Positions 1 through 11,160 of a stretch of 64,000 bases of DNA are shown piece after piece. The stretch comes from Saccharomycopsis fibuligera x Saccharomycopsis cf. fibuligera (lineage: Eukaryota > Ascomycota > Saccharomycetes > Ascoideales > Saccharomycopsidaceae). How positions within the stretch are numbered: the stretch's first letter is position 1; the number at the start of each line of letters is the position of its first letter. The stretch is from the NCBI GenBank assembly GCA_001936135.1, contig CP012822.1:1178001-1242000 (forward strand), read 5' to 3'. The notes beneath the pieces are model-generated. The model ran no database searches. It saw only the letters and a list, made by a program, of their open reading frames with translations, and was not told where the DNA came from. Position numbers and translations under genes: made by a program.

Positions 1-391
1 AGTTGTGTTTTTCCATAGCTTTGAAAATTGGGTAAAAATCGCTGAAATCATTTGGGTCAACACCAGCTTGTGAGTTAGTGGTGACACCGGCTGGATAGCA
101 TTTGATCCCACTGATGGCACCAATTTCAGCGGCTTGTTCCACAAGTTCTGGAGTCAAGTCACGACTGAGGTAAAAAGTCATTAAAAACGTAGTCTTTGGA
201 GCAAGTTTTTGAAGTTCTTGCTTGTATTCGACAACTCTGTCAATGGTGGTTATTGGTGGCACCAAGTTTGGCATAATATAGGCAATGGAAATACCACCTT
301 CACGAACAGTTGGGGCAACGAGTTCCATCATCTTACCGTCACGTAAATGGACGTGCAAATCGGCAGTGACTCCCAAATTGATTCTCGACAT
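1..391 (-). CDS. URA4: Dihydroorotase, N-terminal part (runs off the left edge)
   Basis: Reverse-strand reading from the ATG at 389-391 gives an open frame to the window edge, about 130 residues, so only the 5' part of the gene is here. It starts MSRINLGVTADLHVHLRDGK; the HVHLRD stretch supplies the metal-binding histidines of the amidohydrolase fold. It continues with IAYIMPNL, KTTFLMTFYLS, IKCYPAGVTTNS and GVDPNDF, which closely follow yeast Ura4. The enzyme closes carbamoyl-aspartate to dihydroorotate, the third step of pyrimidine synthesis, in the cytosol. In-frame ATGs also occur at 431-433 and 475-477. The 389 start is preferred because it matches where the yeast protein begins, but the upstream starts cannot be excluded. 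It is divergent from DPH2. Confidence 0.93.
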   Translation of the reverse strand, partial: MSRINLGVTADLHVHLRDGKMMELVAPTVREGGISIAYIMPNLVPPITTIDRVVEYKQELQKLAPKTTFLMTFYLSRDLTPELVEQAAEIGAISGIKCYPAGVTTNSQAGVDPNDFSDFYPIFKAMEKHN

Positions 392-737
392 GGCTGTTGT
401 TCTTGCGGCTGCTCTGGCAAAGATCTTGTTCATTACCTGGTTATGAAAGTTCCAGTCCCCAAAATGGAATTTCATGCGGTAGTCCAACAGAGGAACAAAA
501 TGAAATAAAACGAGACAAAATGACAGATTCCAGAGATTGTGTCATGTTCAATTTTTCAGATTTTTCACTTCTGTTTCTTCGATAAGTGAGGGCTCATCGC
601 TTAGTCAGCGGAGCAGAAAAAAATTTTGAAAAGTAAAAAATTTTGAGCGAATACACTTTTAATACCTACGAGGAAATTAAAATGACAGACTACTAAGTAC
701 AGTCTTATTGTTAGTTTCTACAAAATAATTTATAATC
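392..737. promoter_or_regulatory. Divergent URA4/DPH2 promoter with PAC and two RRPE motifs
   Basis: The intergenic DNA holds GCTCATCGC at 592-600, the exact PAC element. It is followed by two A-tract/T-tract RRPE-like motifs at 617-627 and 635-644 (AAAAAATTTT core). They lie 95-145 bases before the DPH2 ATG, the usual distance and order for ribosome-biogenesis genes in yeasts. The match is seen directly; that these sites drive DPH2 with the ribosome-biogenesis regulon is inference. Confidence 0.7.
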
Positions 738-2630
738 ATGAGTATTGAAGTGGCGCCGGCCTTATCAACCGCCCAGGGAGAAGATATTTTTGAATTTGAC
801 CAGTATAAAACACAAGAGATCAAACACCGCAACTACCTAAAACCACACGACGTTAATGACAAACAAGAAGTGACACAATTACTTAAGGAATACTATTCCA
901 TAGATGAGCTTTGCAAGCACTTAAAAAACAGATATGCAAGGATCACTTTGCAGTTTCCGGATGCTTTAGTATGCGATTCCAGTTACGTAGTGCAGATGTT
1001 GCAAGAGAATCTCAATAGTGATGAAAACCACACCGATGAAAAGAACGAAAACAGCAGCAACAACAACAAGAACAACCTAGAAACGAAATCCGACCTCAAA
1101 AAAGCACTATCAGAAATAGATTTTAACAGCGACCATGATAATGATGAGGAGCACTGTGCAACCTGCACCAACTGCAGCTGTGGCAAGAAGGAATTTGAAA
1201 AGAAGCAGCATAACCGTAATGTTGTTCATCATGAAGTTTGGGTACTTGCTGATACTTCATATAGCCCTTGTTGTGTGGATGAAGTTGCCGCTGAGCATGT
1301 TGGTGCTGATGTGGTGGTACATTTCGGTGATTCTTGTTTAACTCCAATCAAGACTCTACCATCAGTGTACGTGTTTGGCAAGCCATACTTGAATATAGGC
1401 ATAGTAGTGGACAAATTCAAGAGTCAATATACTGACTTCAATGAGAAGGTAATGCTTATGGCTGATACTAGTTATTCGTATTTGCTCAAAGACTTGTACA
1501 ATGAATTACGTACAATATACCCAAATGTTGCTTATGCAGAAGTTCACAATGAACAAAAAAGTATCAAAATTATTGGCTATCAAAACTCTGACCAGGAATT
1601 TGTGCGATTTGGGAACAGAAACTTAATTGGAATTAATACGCCTTCTACAAGTATCCAAGATTATGAAGACGAAGAGGAACTCAACTTGGTACTTCAAGAA
1701 TACAATCTATTTCACATTACTCTTCCTGAAGCACCAAGACTTCTTTACTTAACTACCAAGTTTGCATCTTTGACAGTGTATGATCCAAAGTCGCATGAGA
1801 TTAATTCTGGCCCCTTCCCATCATTAATGCGCAGATATCGTTACATGCACGTTGCCAGAACTGCGGGCACCGTGGGGATCTTGGTCAATACATTGTCATT
1901 AGACAATACGAAAAAGATGATTAACATTGTGGCCAAATGGATTAAAGAAGCAGACAAGAAATATTACATGTTTGTTGTAGGAAAACCTAATGTGGCCAAG
2001 TTGGCAAATTTTGAAGTCATCGATGTATGGTGCATTTTGGGTTGTGGCCAAGGCGGAATCATTGTTGACGAAAGTAACGAGTATTATAAGCCAATCATCA
2101 CACCTTATGAATTACATTTGGCTTTGAGCCCCGAGATCACTTGGACTGGGAAATGGATAACTGAATTTAAGCTGATTATTGATATAGATGAGAAACAAAA
2201 CTGTGACGAAGATAGAGAAAGTGGAGATAAAGAAAAAGATGTTGCATCTGGTGATGAAGACCGTATGTCTGACGAAGATTACGCTCCAGAGTTTAGTGCA
2301 GTCACCGGTAAATATGTCTCTAATTCCCGTCCATTGAGACAGATCCAACATTTACAAATTGAGCTTAATACTCACGAAAATGATAAAGGTGATGATGAAG
2401 AGAATAACAATAACGGTGAAAAGCTGTTGGTGCAGAAGTTTTCCACAGACGTTGTTATTAAAGGTGACGTGTCTACATCCGCTCTTCAACTACAAAATAG
2501 ACAATGGGCAGGACTTGGTAGTGATTTTCAAAATGATGAAGATTACGATGAAACCGGAGCTACAGTAGAAGAAGGAAGAGCAGGTATTGCCAGAGGTTAC
2601 GAATTTGACAGGAATACCCATAACGCATGA
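738..2630 (+). CDS. DPH2: Diphthamide biosynthesis protein 2
   Basis: 630 residues. Dph2 pairs with Dph1 as a radical-SAM-like Fe-S complex that moves a 3-amino-3-carboxypropyl group from SAM to the conserved histidine of elongation factor 2, the first step of diphthamide formation, in the cytosol. Family blocks seen: ADTSYSPCCVD at residues 171-181 with VGADVVVHFGDSCL after it, FVVGKPN, LGCGQGGII, then TPYELHLALS and TWTGKW, and the end block QWAGLGSDF. An Asn/Asp/Glu-rich insert with a Cys cluster (CATCTNCSC) lies near residues 95-150, and an acidic low-complexity insert lies in the C-terminal third. Length is a little above the yeast protein because of these inserts. Two CTG codons occur, both in poorly conserved places. 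The start follows a PAC/RRPE promoter. Confidence 0.95.
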   Translation: MSIEVAPALSTAQGEDIFEFDQYKTQEIKHRNYLKPHDVNDKQEVTQLLKEYYSIDELCKHLKNRYARITLQFPDALVCDSSYVVQMLQENLNSDENHTDEKNENSSNNNKNNLETKSDLKKALSEIDFNSDHDNDEEHCATCTNCSCGKKEFEKKQHNRNVVHHEVWVLADTSYSPCCVDEVAAEHVGADVVVHFGDSCLTPIKTLPSVYVFGKPYLNIGIVVDKFKSQYTDFNEKVMLMADTSYSYLLKDLYNELRTIYPNVAYAEVHNEQKSIKIIGYQNSDQEFVRFGNRNLIGINTPSTSIQDYEDEEELNLVLQEYNLFHITLPEAPRLLYLTTKFASLTVYDPKSHEINSGPFPSLMRRYRYMHVARTAGTVGILVNTLSLDNTKKMINIVAKWIKEADKKYYMFVVGKPNVAKLANFEVIDVWCILGCGQGGIIVDESNEYYKPIITPYELHLALSPEITWTGKWITEFKLIIDIDEKQNCDEDRESGDKEKDVASGDEDRMSDEDYAPEFSAVTGKYVSNSRPLRQIQHLQIELNTHENDKGDDEENNNNGEKLLVQKFSTDVVIKGDVSTSALQLQNRQWAGLGSDFQNDEDYDETGATVEEGRAGIARGYEFDRNTHNA

Positions 2631-3842
2631 TGATTCTTTCTCTATTTTAATGATTGTAAACGAAAAACTGATGTTTTTTTAATTTGTTTTTCGCTTCTTT
2701 TTTTCAATTCTACACATAACACTCTATAGAGTTCAAGTACATAACTCAACAATGTTTTCTACTTTCTTGTACACTTTAAGAATCTATTTGGGTTTACCTG
2801 GTACACCCTATTATGCAGTATAATATGCTTGTTTATAAACTTTCTAGTAAAAATTTGTTCTGTTTGTGCTTCGAAACATATGACATGAACTTACCCCTAA
2901 ATATTCATCAAGGTTATAAAACAAGAAAAAAACTGCTTTGGCAGACCTGAACGTCTTTTCAAAGTTAATCAGTCCAAAACCAATGTGTAGATTTTATTTC
3001 TATATGGCTGAGATGTACTGTTTAGAAAGAATTGTATGTTTACACTATTCTGCAGACATTCTTCTACAACTTCTGTAAATAAATGAGTGAATGAATAAGT
3101 GCACGTATGTTAACGGAAATGAGTAAATACATGTTAATTTTCAGGTAAACACAAATATAAGTTTTTGCAACAATCATTCTGAATGATTCTAGAACATACC
3201 AAAAGGAAAGACAAAATTGTAGAACAAGAACAAGATCAAAAAAAACCAAATGAGTTCCTAAGAACAGATAAAAAAGTTTTAAGAATTTCTGTAACAAAAA
3301 CTAAAATTAATTAGAAAAGATTAAAATAATCACAACTCTATAGTTTTATACCATTTACAACATAAATGCAGCTTTCTGCTTCTCAAATATTTCGCATACT
3401 TGACCCAATTTATTAAGAAAATTACTTCATAAACATGAACGAAATTTTTCTTAGGCATTAAAGGGAGCTTTTTTATATAGAATCAAAGGTTTAATTGAAA
3501 TCATTTTTAAAAATAAAACTTAGTTCAGTACCTTATAATAATTCACATAATTGTCCCAAAATCGATCAAGCATAATAATGCATAGTGGTGCAAGTTAATG
3601 CGTTTTCATTACGTAACACATACATCAGCGGTCCGGGTATTGTTTCAAGCTTTTCCTGTTAACAAATTTGGAAGACAACGGAGGGCGATAAGTTGATGAT
3701 GGCAATGATAATAGATAGGATGCTAGTGTTGATACAAAAAAAATTGACACAATTTTACCATTTATAAGTACAAGATCATCCTGATTTGATTTTTTTTTTA
3801 AATACTATTGCAAATACTAGTACTTCACTAAAAATATTTGAA
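2631..3842. other. Gene-free interval DPH2-VPS60 (1.2 kb)
   Basis: Tandem spacer holding the DPH2 3' end and the VPS60 promoter. It is AT-rich with only short open frames lacking recognisable motifs. No tRNA, repeat or other element was seen. Confidence 0.5.
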
Positions 3843-4499
3843 ATGAATAGATTGTTTGGTACCAGAACCGCAAAACCAAAAGCATCTTTAAACGATGCGC
3901 TAGGCAATATCGATGACAGGGTCTCATCGCTAGACATCAAATTATCTAAAATAAACGCTGAGCTCGTCACATATCAACAAAAACTATCAAGGATGAGAGA
4001 AGGCCCTGGTAAGCAAAGTATAAAGCAGCGAGCATTGAAATTATTAAAGCAAAAGCGACAAATAGAACAACAGAAAGATCAGTTAGAAAATCAATCTTGG
4101 AATATATCACAAGCACAAATGACGGCGGACAATTTGAAGAATACCATGGTGACTGTGGATACATTGAAACAAACCAATAAAGAGCTCAAAAAGACATACG
4201 GGAAGATTGACGTTGATAAGATTGAGGATTTACAGGACGAAATGCTCGATTTGATTGAAAAGGGTAATGAGATTCAAGAAACACTTGGAAGTTCGTACAA
4301 TTTGCCTGATGATGTTAGTGAAACAGAGTTGGATGCCGAATTGGAGGCTCTTGGTGATGAAGTGCAGTATGAACAGGAAAGTGGATTGGATCTTCCTAGT
4401 TACTTGCCAGCAGAGTCGAATACGTTGCCGACTTTTGTGGATGAAGAAACTGAAGCCGATAAGGAAAAAGCTAACCCAGATAAAGTGACTGCTACGTAA
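3843..4499 (+). CDS. VPS60: ESCRT-III-associated protein Vps60 (CHMP5 family)
   Basis: 218 residues from the ATG at 3843; a longer open frame begins at 3786, but MNRLFG matches the start of yeast Vps60. The family pattern is clear: basic N-terminal helix MNRLFGTRTAKPK, helical core with LKLLKQKRQIE and QSWNISQAQMT, then NTMVTVDTLKQTNKELK, and a DLQDEMLDLIE block near residue 130. The acidic second half has SETELDAELEALGDE and, near the end, PTFVDEE. It acts at endosomes in multivesicular body sorting, where Vps60 binds Vta1 and helps activate the Vps4 ATPase through its C-terminal helices. Length is normal for the family (yeast about 229). Confidence 0.93.
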   Translation: MNRLFGTRTAKPKASLNDALGNIDDRVSSLDIKLSKINAELVTYQQKLSRMREGPGKQSIKQRALKLLKQKRQIEQQKDQLENQSWNISQAQMTADNLKNTMVTVDTLKQTNKELKKTYGKIDVDKIEDLQDEMLDLIEKGNEIQETLGSSYNLPDDVSETELDAELEALGDEVQYEQESGLDLPSYLPAESNTLPTFVDEETEADKEKANPDKVTAT

Positions 4500-5134
4500 T
4501 AGAACAACTTGGATCTATCAATAACAAAAAAAAACAAAACTTATTTTTATTGGTACTGGACTATGGCTTACCTAACCCGTCAGTTTGAGGTCTATCAGAG
4601 TAGTTTGATTGCGCCAAATTGAGCCTCTCCGCCACCAGCCTGCCTGGAGCTTACTATCAACACCAAAAGCAATCTTTGAATCTAATAAATTATGCTCAGC
4701 AAAAACAGCTATATTTTCTAACGTTATCTAACAGCATATCAATTCTTTTTTTTTTTGTGTTTCATTCTCCCGCTGTTTTACTTTTTTGTTGTTTTTGGAT
4801 TAGTTAATATTCTAGTGCTAAAATTAGACCTACAATTTGCTTCACAATTTTGATGAAATGATAATTTTTGCTTTTTGAATTAATTCTATAAAGTGTATAT
4901 ACAAACCAAGCGCAAAATAAACAAATCCCAACCTATTGTACAAAGCAACAAAAGTTACTTGAGGAAACAAAGAAATAAAAGACAGAAAAAGGTGACCAAA
5001 CGAAAAGTAAACGATATCAAAAACAAAACAAATGGAAATCAATCCATTGTCAATGAAATGAAGAAACATATAAAATAGTAAACAATGATAAAGAAGCAAC
5101 AAGCAAATCAGCTAATTTTTCTCGGCTACTAACT
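4500..5134. other. Convergent spacer VPS60/SUN-family gene
   Basis: 635 bases between two converging 3' ends. T-runs near 4747-4756 and AT-rich DNA are typical of yeast 3' regions. Nothing else is recognised. Confidence 0.5.
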
Positions 5135-6346
5135 TTACAAAAAGTTTTGCAAAGCAATGACAGAGAAAACAACAGCAACAGTTTGCAAAGTGTTAGAAAC
5201 AATACCAGAAGAAGCACCGCTCTTGGAGATAGCAGCTGGGGTGCTGGTAGCATTAGCACTGGAAGCACCAGAAGTAGTATTGCTAGCAGCAGCATCAGTA
5301 GAGTTAGAAACGCTGCCAGTGGCAACACCAGCTTGAGCAGTAATCAAACTAGTAGCGTTGAATGCTCTTTGCACTGGTTGGAAGTCTCTTTTGTTGTTAC
5401 TATTGGAGTCAGAAGAAAACACTTCGATCTTGGCAGTAGCACCTTGTTCAGCGGTAACAACACAGTAGTTACCATTACCAGCACCAGAGGAAGTAGAACC
5501 TTGAATCTTGTTAACACCTTTGGTTGGGTCAATTTCACACTTCAACCCGTTACATTTGGATTCATCATCACAAGTGATTCTGATACCAAAACTTGGCTTG
5601 GTGTTTTTGAATTGGCTGTCCAAATAGATTGGGTTCCAGCCAATCTTAACATAAGTATTCTTGTTATCATCCTGGTTAGCACCGACAACGTATGGAGCCC
5701 AGTTGCCTTGGTCTTTGTCAGAAGAACCCCAAGTACAAGCGTCACTGGTAGAAACCCCAGGTGGGTTGACGTAGTAGTGAGCAGCAGTAGAGGCCCAGTA
5801 CTCAGGACCTGGGACGGCCAATGTCTCTTCGCTATTACCATCAACATCGGTTGGGATCAACATTTCCTCATTACCTGGCAAAACGGTTTGACAGAAAGCC
5901 ACATTTTGACCAATGCTGTTTTTGGCTTTAACAGTGCCGGCACCTTTGTAGCAGTAGTCCTTATCTTTGTTACCTTTAGAAAGAGTACCGTCGGAGTTAC
6001 ATTTCAAACCACCATATTGAGAGCCTGGGTAAGTGTAAGAAGTGACATCTGAATCCCATTGTGCAGAAAGGTAGCCCGGTGGGCATGCATATGGACACCA
6101 AGAGCCGCTTTTGCAAGTTTGGTCCTTGGAGATGGCCCAGCCACCACCAGTACCGTCCTTGTTGACGGCAACCAAGCCCTTGTCTGTTGGAAATTCACAG
6201 TCGTTGCCGCCTCTTTTGTGAATAGTTGGAAGTTCCTCATCAAAAAGAGCGTACTTGTGTTTATGATGACCATGTTCAGCACCAGAGACAGCGACGCTGC
6301 TGGCGAGTAAAGTCAAGACTGAAAGTTGAGTGACGGAAGACAACAT
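5135..6346 (-). CDS. SUN-family (GH132) cell-wall protein, YMR244W-like, probably GPI-anchored
   Basis: 403 residues when started at the ATG at 6344-6346. A longer frame reaches 6442, but the 6346 start gives a proper signal peptide (MLSSVTQLSVLTLLASSVAVSG). A His-rich GHHKHK and a KR pair follow, then the Cys-patterned SUN domain (CKSGSWCPYACPPGYLSAQW, and LKCNSDG further on, with WASTAAHYYVNPPGVS and ACTWG). SUN proteins act on beta-1,3-glucan in septation and wall remodelling. The last 90 residues are Ser/Thr/Ala-rich and end in a hydrophobic tail (VVFSVIALQNFL). This suggests a GPI signal and therefore a wall- or membrane-tethered protein rather than the freely secreted Sim1/Sun4 type. 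It most resembles the group including yeast YMR244W, so no symbol is given. A 4.8 kb gene-free region lies upstream. Confidence 0.85.
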   Translation of the reverse strand: MLSSVTQLSVLTLLASSVAVSGAEHGHHKHKYALFDEELPTIHKRGGNDCEFPTDKGLVAVNKDGTGGGWAISKDQTCKSGSWCPYACPPGYLSAQWDSDVTSYTYPGSQYGGLKCNSDGTLSKGNKDKDYCYKGAGTVKAKNSIGQNVAFCQTVLPGNEEMLIPTDVDGNSEETLAVPGPEYWASTAAHYYVNPPGVSTSDACTWGSSDKDQGNWAPYVVGANQDDNKNTYVKIGWNPIYLDSQFKNTKPSFGIRITCDDESKCNGLKCEIDPTKGVNKIQGSTSSGAGNGNYCVVTAEQGATAKIEVFSSDSNSNNKRDFQPVQRAFNATSLITAQAGVATGSVSNSTDAAASNTTSGASSANATSTPAAISKSGASSGIVSNTLQTVAVVFSVIALQNFL

Positions 6347-8569
6347 TTTTACAATGTGATAAATCGATTGATAATGAATGAAACAGACTCGTGAAAAGTA
6401 TCGTAATAAACGGTGTAGCAAATTAAAAGAATGAACAGTCACCGAAGTCTGGAAAAGAGGAATAAGATAGATCTGCTGTTAATGTAAACTTTTTTAAGGA
6501 AAGTAAGATACTGTTTACAAGTTATGAGAGAGTCTCTGGACCAACTGAAACATTTTCGAAATGAACCAAGACCGGCAGCCATATTTATATCTATCGAGAA
6601 ATGCAGCGATGCCAAATGCCCAAATGCCCAAATACAGTCAAAAAGAAAGAAAGTCATTCAGACCCCATAGTTAAGATCTAACCCAAACAGCTATATGCCG
6701 CCTCTGTTTCTTTTTTGCTTAATTTTGTTAGCGAATAAAAAAGAAATCAAAAAAATTTTCAGATTCAGAAAACCTTATTGCAATAGTTAACCAAAGGGCC
6801 ATCTAACACACGGCCATAGTGGATGCGCATGTATGTTGTGTGAGATCTAGACTTTTTTCTTATTTTTTTTTTTTTTTTTATTTTTTCTGTATGCTGCATC
6901 GCCTTTTTGCTTCTTTTTGTCCGAGGAAAAAGAAAAAAAAAAACCCCCACAAGCATGATAATGCATGGGCCGACATGGGGCAATGTAAGTCAGAGTCTAT
7001 TAGTTTGCAAACTATTGAGTTCTGCAACGAAGCAACGCCGTTTTTGCCTTCGTACTGGGGAGCTCCACTGGCTGGTATCGGTTTAGAGTTAGGATTTCTG
7101 GCGGAAAAAATGTGGAAAACCAAAGATCGCACCTAGTACAGAAAAAAGAAAAAAAACAGGATTAGATTATCGTTTTGAATTTCAAAAGCACTTAGCTTGG
7201 CCATATCTGGGATCCTAAAAATTTCTAAATGACAATTGCTCTCACAGTGACACCAATGTTGAAAAAAAGGCGATGCAAAAATCGGCGGTTCGAGATCAAT
7301 CTCAACAATTCAGGATACCGTCCAAGTTGGGATAGACAGCAAAAAACATAGAAGAGGACGCAGAGCAAGCTCAGCATGTACCGTTCGCACTGCGAGTGGA
7401 TCTGTGTTTCCTCGACTTTTTCGCTGTCTTTGCATTATTGTTGCAGAGGTGCGTGTGCACCAATTGCGCTCATGCAGCCACTCCGATCGGCGCTAAGTAA
7501 GGCAATTCATATAATTTCCCAACACGGAAGTCTAATAGCTAGAATTGTATCAATTGCAGTCAGTTTTAGGCTACAAAATGCCCCCGTATTGTGTACGCCC
7601 CAACCGCTTGTTTTCAGCGAGGTCAAATTAGATCCCTGAACTGAGCAAAGGAAATACTCCGGTGCGCAGTACCAAACATTTTCACTTCTTGCCTGCTTCT
7701 GTTTTGCTTTTCCAAAATACCGGTATACTTTCAGAACTAGTAAGGCAGTGGTCGAGGACTGTGTAAGCATTGTATGTCTTTTTTCCCAGCGGGCAAACGT
7801 CGAGTTGTTTCAGAACCAAATTACTGTTGCGATTTCGCTTTACTGTGAACAGCAAAATAGCATATTATTGGCCAAGTTCCATAATGGCCTGGGCGAACCA
7901 ATACAAAGAAAGATTGTGCAGAACAATGCATCGTTTGGAGAAAATACTTAATTTATACATATTTCATACAGCTGAGTGTCATACATTGAGTCTCTTTCAT
8001 TTAGTTTATTTTATTTTATTTTTTATTTTTTTATTTTTTCATCAATGATTGTTTTCGTATTGTGGTGCTATTGTTGTCCGGCTTTCAATTTCATGCTTTG
8101 TCGACTGCACAGTCAAGAGGCAGTCAGTCTAGATCTACGTTTCCTGGATGCCGCAACTAGTTGAGGCAATAAATATCAAAAATCAGTTTAGCAAACCAAT
8201 TTAGTATGTTAGGCTTGCTTTCTGGTTTTTAGAGCCAGAGCCATCTGAAATTCTGGAGTGAAAGCCAATTAATTCCCTTCGCTTTTGAAATTCAACAGTG
8301 GTTCTCTTGCTGCGGTCCTAGCCAAAACTTATTGTTGTATTCTTGCTTTTAATTCTTATTGTCCAGGCTTTGAAAAAAGTGGAGGATAAAGAGACACTGA
8401 CGCAGATAGGCGTAGGCCGGATAATTTTGACTCCAAAAACAAATAGGTTGCTTTCAAGCACACAAACACAACCTAATCTTAAGGTATAGTTGTAGAAATT
8501 ATGAACAGGAAAAGGCAGCAAACAGTACTTCATTAATTAAGAATCTCCGCATATCTCTCAAATCTTGTT

Positions 8570-8600
<31 letters not shown>

Positions 8601-11160
8601 TTGTTTTACAACTTGATGCCAAAAAAGCAAATGATGAATAGTTCGTATCCAGTTTTGACCAGCTTTCCGTAGGCTTGTCTTCAGCTCGTAAGCCACGGAC
8701 GGACATTGTAAACAATTTACTGTAACTACATTACTGCTTCTTTTGTGCCCCATGATTGGTGCTTTCGAGAAACTGCAGAGAAATGTGTCGGCTCTTTGCA
8801 CTGACCCTGGCTATCAACAGACCATTTCATCATGACGTTGCCACCGGGGGCAGGGGGGCTTGCTGTATGCGCTTCTATTCAAGCAAGGCCAGGGTGCTAC
8901 CTCGGATTTTTTTTTCAACTTGATGTATATCAGAAGGCCCGTCTTCTGTTCTTGTCCATCTACGTCAAAGTGCAAAGGCCTTACAATAAAGCTTATTTCT
9001 ACGTAATAGCGTAGATATAATTTCTTTTTGTCATAAGTAAGGCTCCAAAAGCACGGCAGATCGCAAAAATCACAGAATGCGGATGTATTCATGCGAAGTC
9101 CGAGAGAGTTATGTTTCTTTTTGAACTCGTCTACTGCAGCACACTTTATTACTGTAAACCAGTGGCCAGTAAAAGTTAACTACGATCAAAGCGTAAAGAA
9201 AAAAATTTTCACTGTGAAGCACGCTTCAACCCTATATTACAAAAAATGGACTTCCATCCAAAACAGCGGCGCTGCAGTCTACGTTTTCCTACTTTTCATT
9301 GCATCAAAAAGTCGACGCTAACGCTACCGGTTCCGCATATTTCAAGTGTCCCTTTTGCTGAGTGGCCAATAATCGAGACCTATCATAATGTCTATACAAA
9401 TTCTCGCACTCAATGTACTCTAACCCTTTGCACTCTAGGCCATACAAGTGGCCTTCTGTGCGACGTACTTACAAAAAATTTTTATAAATTGGCGTTACCC
9501 TCCGTTGCACGAAACGGTTACCGACTCTTGTGTGCGGTCTAGAACCAGGTATACTCAGTGCCGTCAGCAGTGCCTCGCTAAATGACTATATTGGCAAAGC
9601 CAGTCGATGGTCACCTCTTTCACTTTACTTACAGCCGAATTTCTTTTTTGTCAGCCTCTTGTAGCCTTTTATTTAGTAGAAGGCCCAATTTACACACCAT
9701 CCGATACACAGTAGTCCGAACTGCCGTCGCTTCCCGTCCCGCCTGTGTCGATCTGTGTCTTGGTCGTGGCTCTACCTACGCTATTAGTTCTTTTTGTAAA
9801 AAAGCCGGTTTGCAGTTCAATCGAAAAGCTCGGAGTTGGCAGAGAAAAGGATTTGCGAAAGGCGTTTGCTCGAGGTCGGCAGCTTAACAGCGATTTCAGT
9901 GAGTAACTTTTTCTATTTTTCATTGAAACGGCAATAATGCAGATGTAAAATCAATCGGTCTCTGCTGGTGCTATTATCGATAGCAATCATGTTTACAAAG
10001 GGGGAGCCGGAGAGATATACAAAAAAAAAAAAAAAAAAAATACAAAAAAATTAGTATGAAAGATCTAACAAATTGCTGCTTCTTCTATATATCGTACGTG
10101 TATGAACGATGCAATAACATTGTATAACAAAAGGTGTCTCTGAATGCCGAAACTATTTTCTCCTCTGTTGTTACTACCTGCTTAGTCAGCGACAGTAACA
10201 ATTGGCTGACGGCCTCTAATACCGCACACACATATGCAAGGATTATCCGTTTATTTAACATTGCAGTCTTTATGTTTGCTGTCCAATATTTTGTTGATGA
10301 AACTACTAGAAGCTTTTGGTTGGCCGAAAATAAAACATCTCTGTGCGACTAGGGTTTTAGTTTGTCGTGCAATTGGATATTCAGACTGCTATCAAGCTTT
10401 AGTATGCAAACATAGATTTTGCTGCTAGATTACGTCTGCTTGGGATTATATTTCTTAAGGTTTGTCAGTCTGAATTAACAGTTCTTACCATTGGGTATGC
10501 AAGGTTTGTGCTGATATTATTACTCTGAAACGACAACCATATGATACAACTGTATGATATAGCTGAAGCTCAAGACACAAAGTCTCAACGGCATCCTTGT
10601 GCTATCAAAGTTTATAATTACCGCTGAAAGGGGCAAAACTTAACTGCTTGTAGTACATTGGAGCAATCAAATAAGGCTAGACTAAAGCATGAAAGTAGCA
10701 ACGATGACAGAGAGGCCTATACAAAAAGAAGGAAAGTCTAAAAGGGAAATAGCTTCTTTCTGGGTTATTTATTTCGATGAAAGGCATAGACTAAAACATT
10801 TAAGCAAGACTTGTTTGGGATGTAAGCAAAAGTATTGATACTTGCAATCAAATTGGCCTCTATTAGGCCTCTGCATACGACTATCCTAGCCGATTGCAAA
10901 TGGAGGCGCTCATCAGCTAAACGCGTTTCGAAGCTACGCTCATTTTTGCCACATTGACATCAGTGCTTAGTCAAATCAGCCTAAACACAAACACGCCTTA
11001 TGAGCCTCGGACATAATTTTGATCCGTTAAAAAGTCCATAGTATACATATATTAAACAAATCGGTAAATCGTAACAATTGTAGCCAAGCGAATATCAAAC
11101 TTACGAATTGTAAGTTCGAACTTATTGCTGACGGCTAAAGCAAGACAAATCATTGTTTTA
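6347..11160. other. 4.8 kb gene-free region upstream of the SUN-family gene
   Basis: All open frames are short (under about 110 codons), overlap on both strands and carry no recognised motif. Base composition is mixed: parts (about 7.2-7.9 kb and 9.3-9.9 kb) reach about half G+C, as high as or higher than nearby genes, which is odd for a yeast spacer. Poly-A/T tracts occur at about 6860, 8580-8602 and 10021-10040. A cluster of short inverted repeats lies at 11098-11124. No tRNA, LTR pair or conserved protein fragment was found. It may be a long regulatory region or hold noncoding transcripts. Confidence 0.5.
11098..11124. repeat. Overlapping inverted repeats next to the coiled-coil gene stop
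   Basis: AACTTAC-GAATT-GTAAGTT (11098-11116) overlaps the perfect 14-base palindrome TAAGTTCGAACTTA (11111-11124), so the same half-site appears three times. It ends 37 bases beyond the stop codon. Confidence 0.8.

Noticed and set aside
2624-2680. C/D snoRNA-like boxes (ATGATGA and CTGA) at the end of DPH2
   Set aside because: The C box overlaps the stop codon and no guide or terminal stem could be supported.
5147-6052. 301-codon forward open frame
   Set aside because: Lies wholly antisense to the SUN-family gene. Its composition mirrors that gene and no domain is recognisable.
7287-7297. B-box-like GGTTCGAGATC suggesting a tRNA
   Set aside because: The flanking bases do not form a T-stem or acceptor stem, and no A box or D-stem lies at the right distance.
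6347-11160. Centromere candidate
   Set aside because: Gene-free length alone is not enough, because the same window has several gaps of similar size. No long flanking inverted repeats or other centromere signs were seen.
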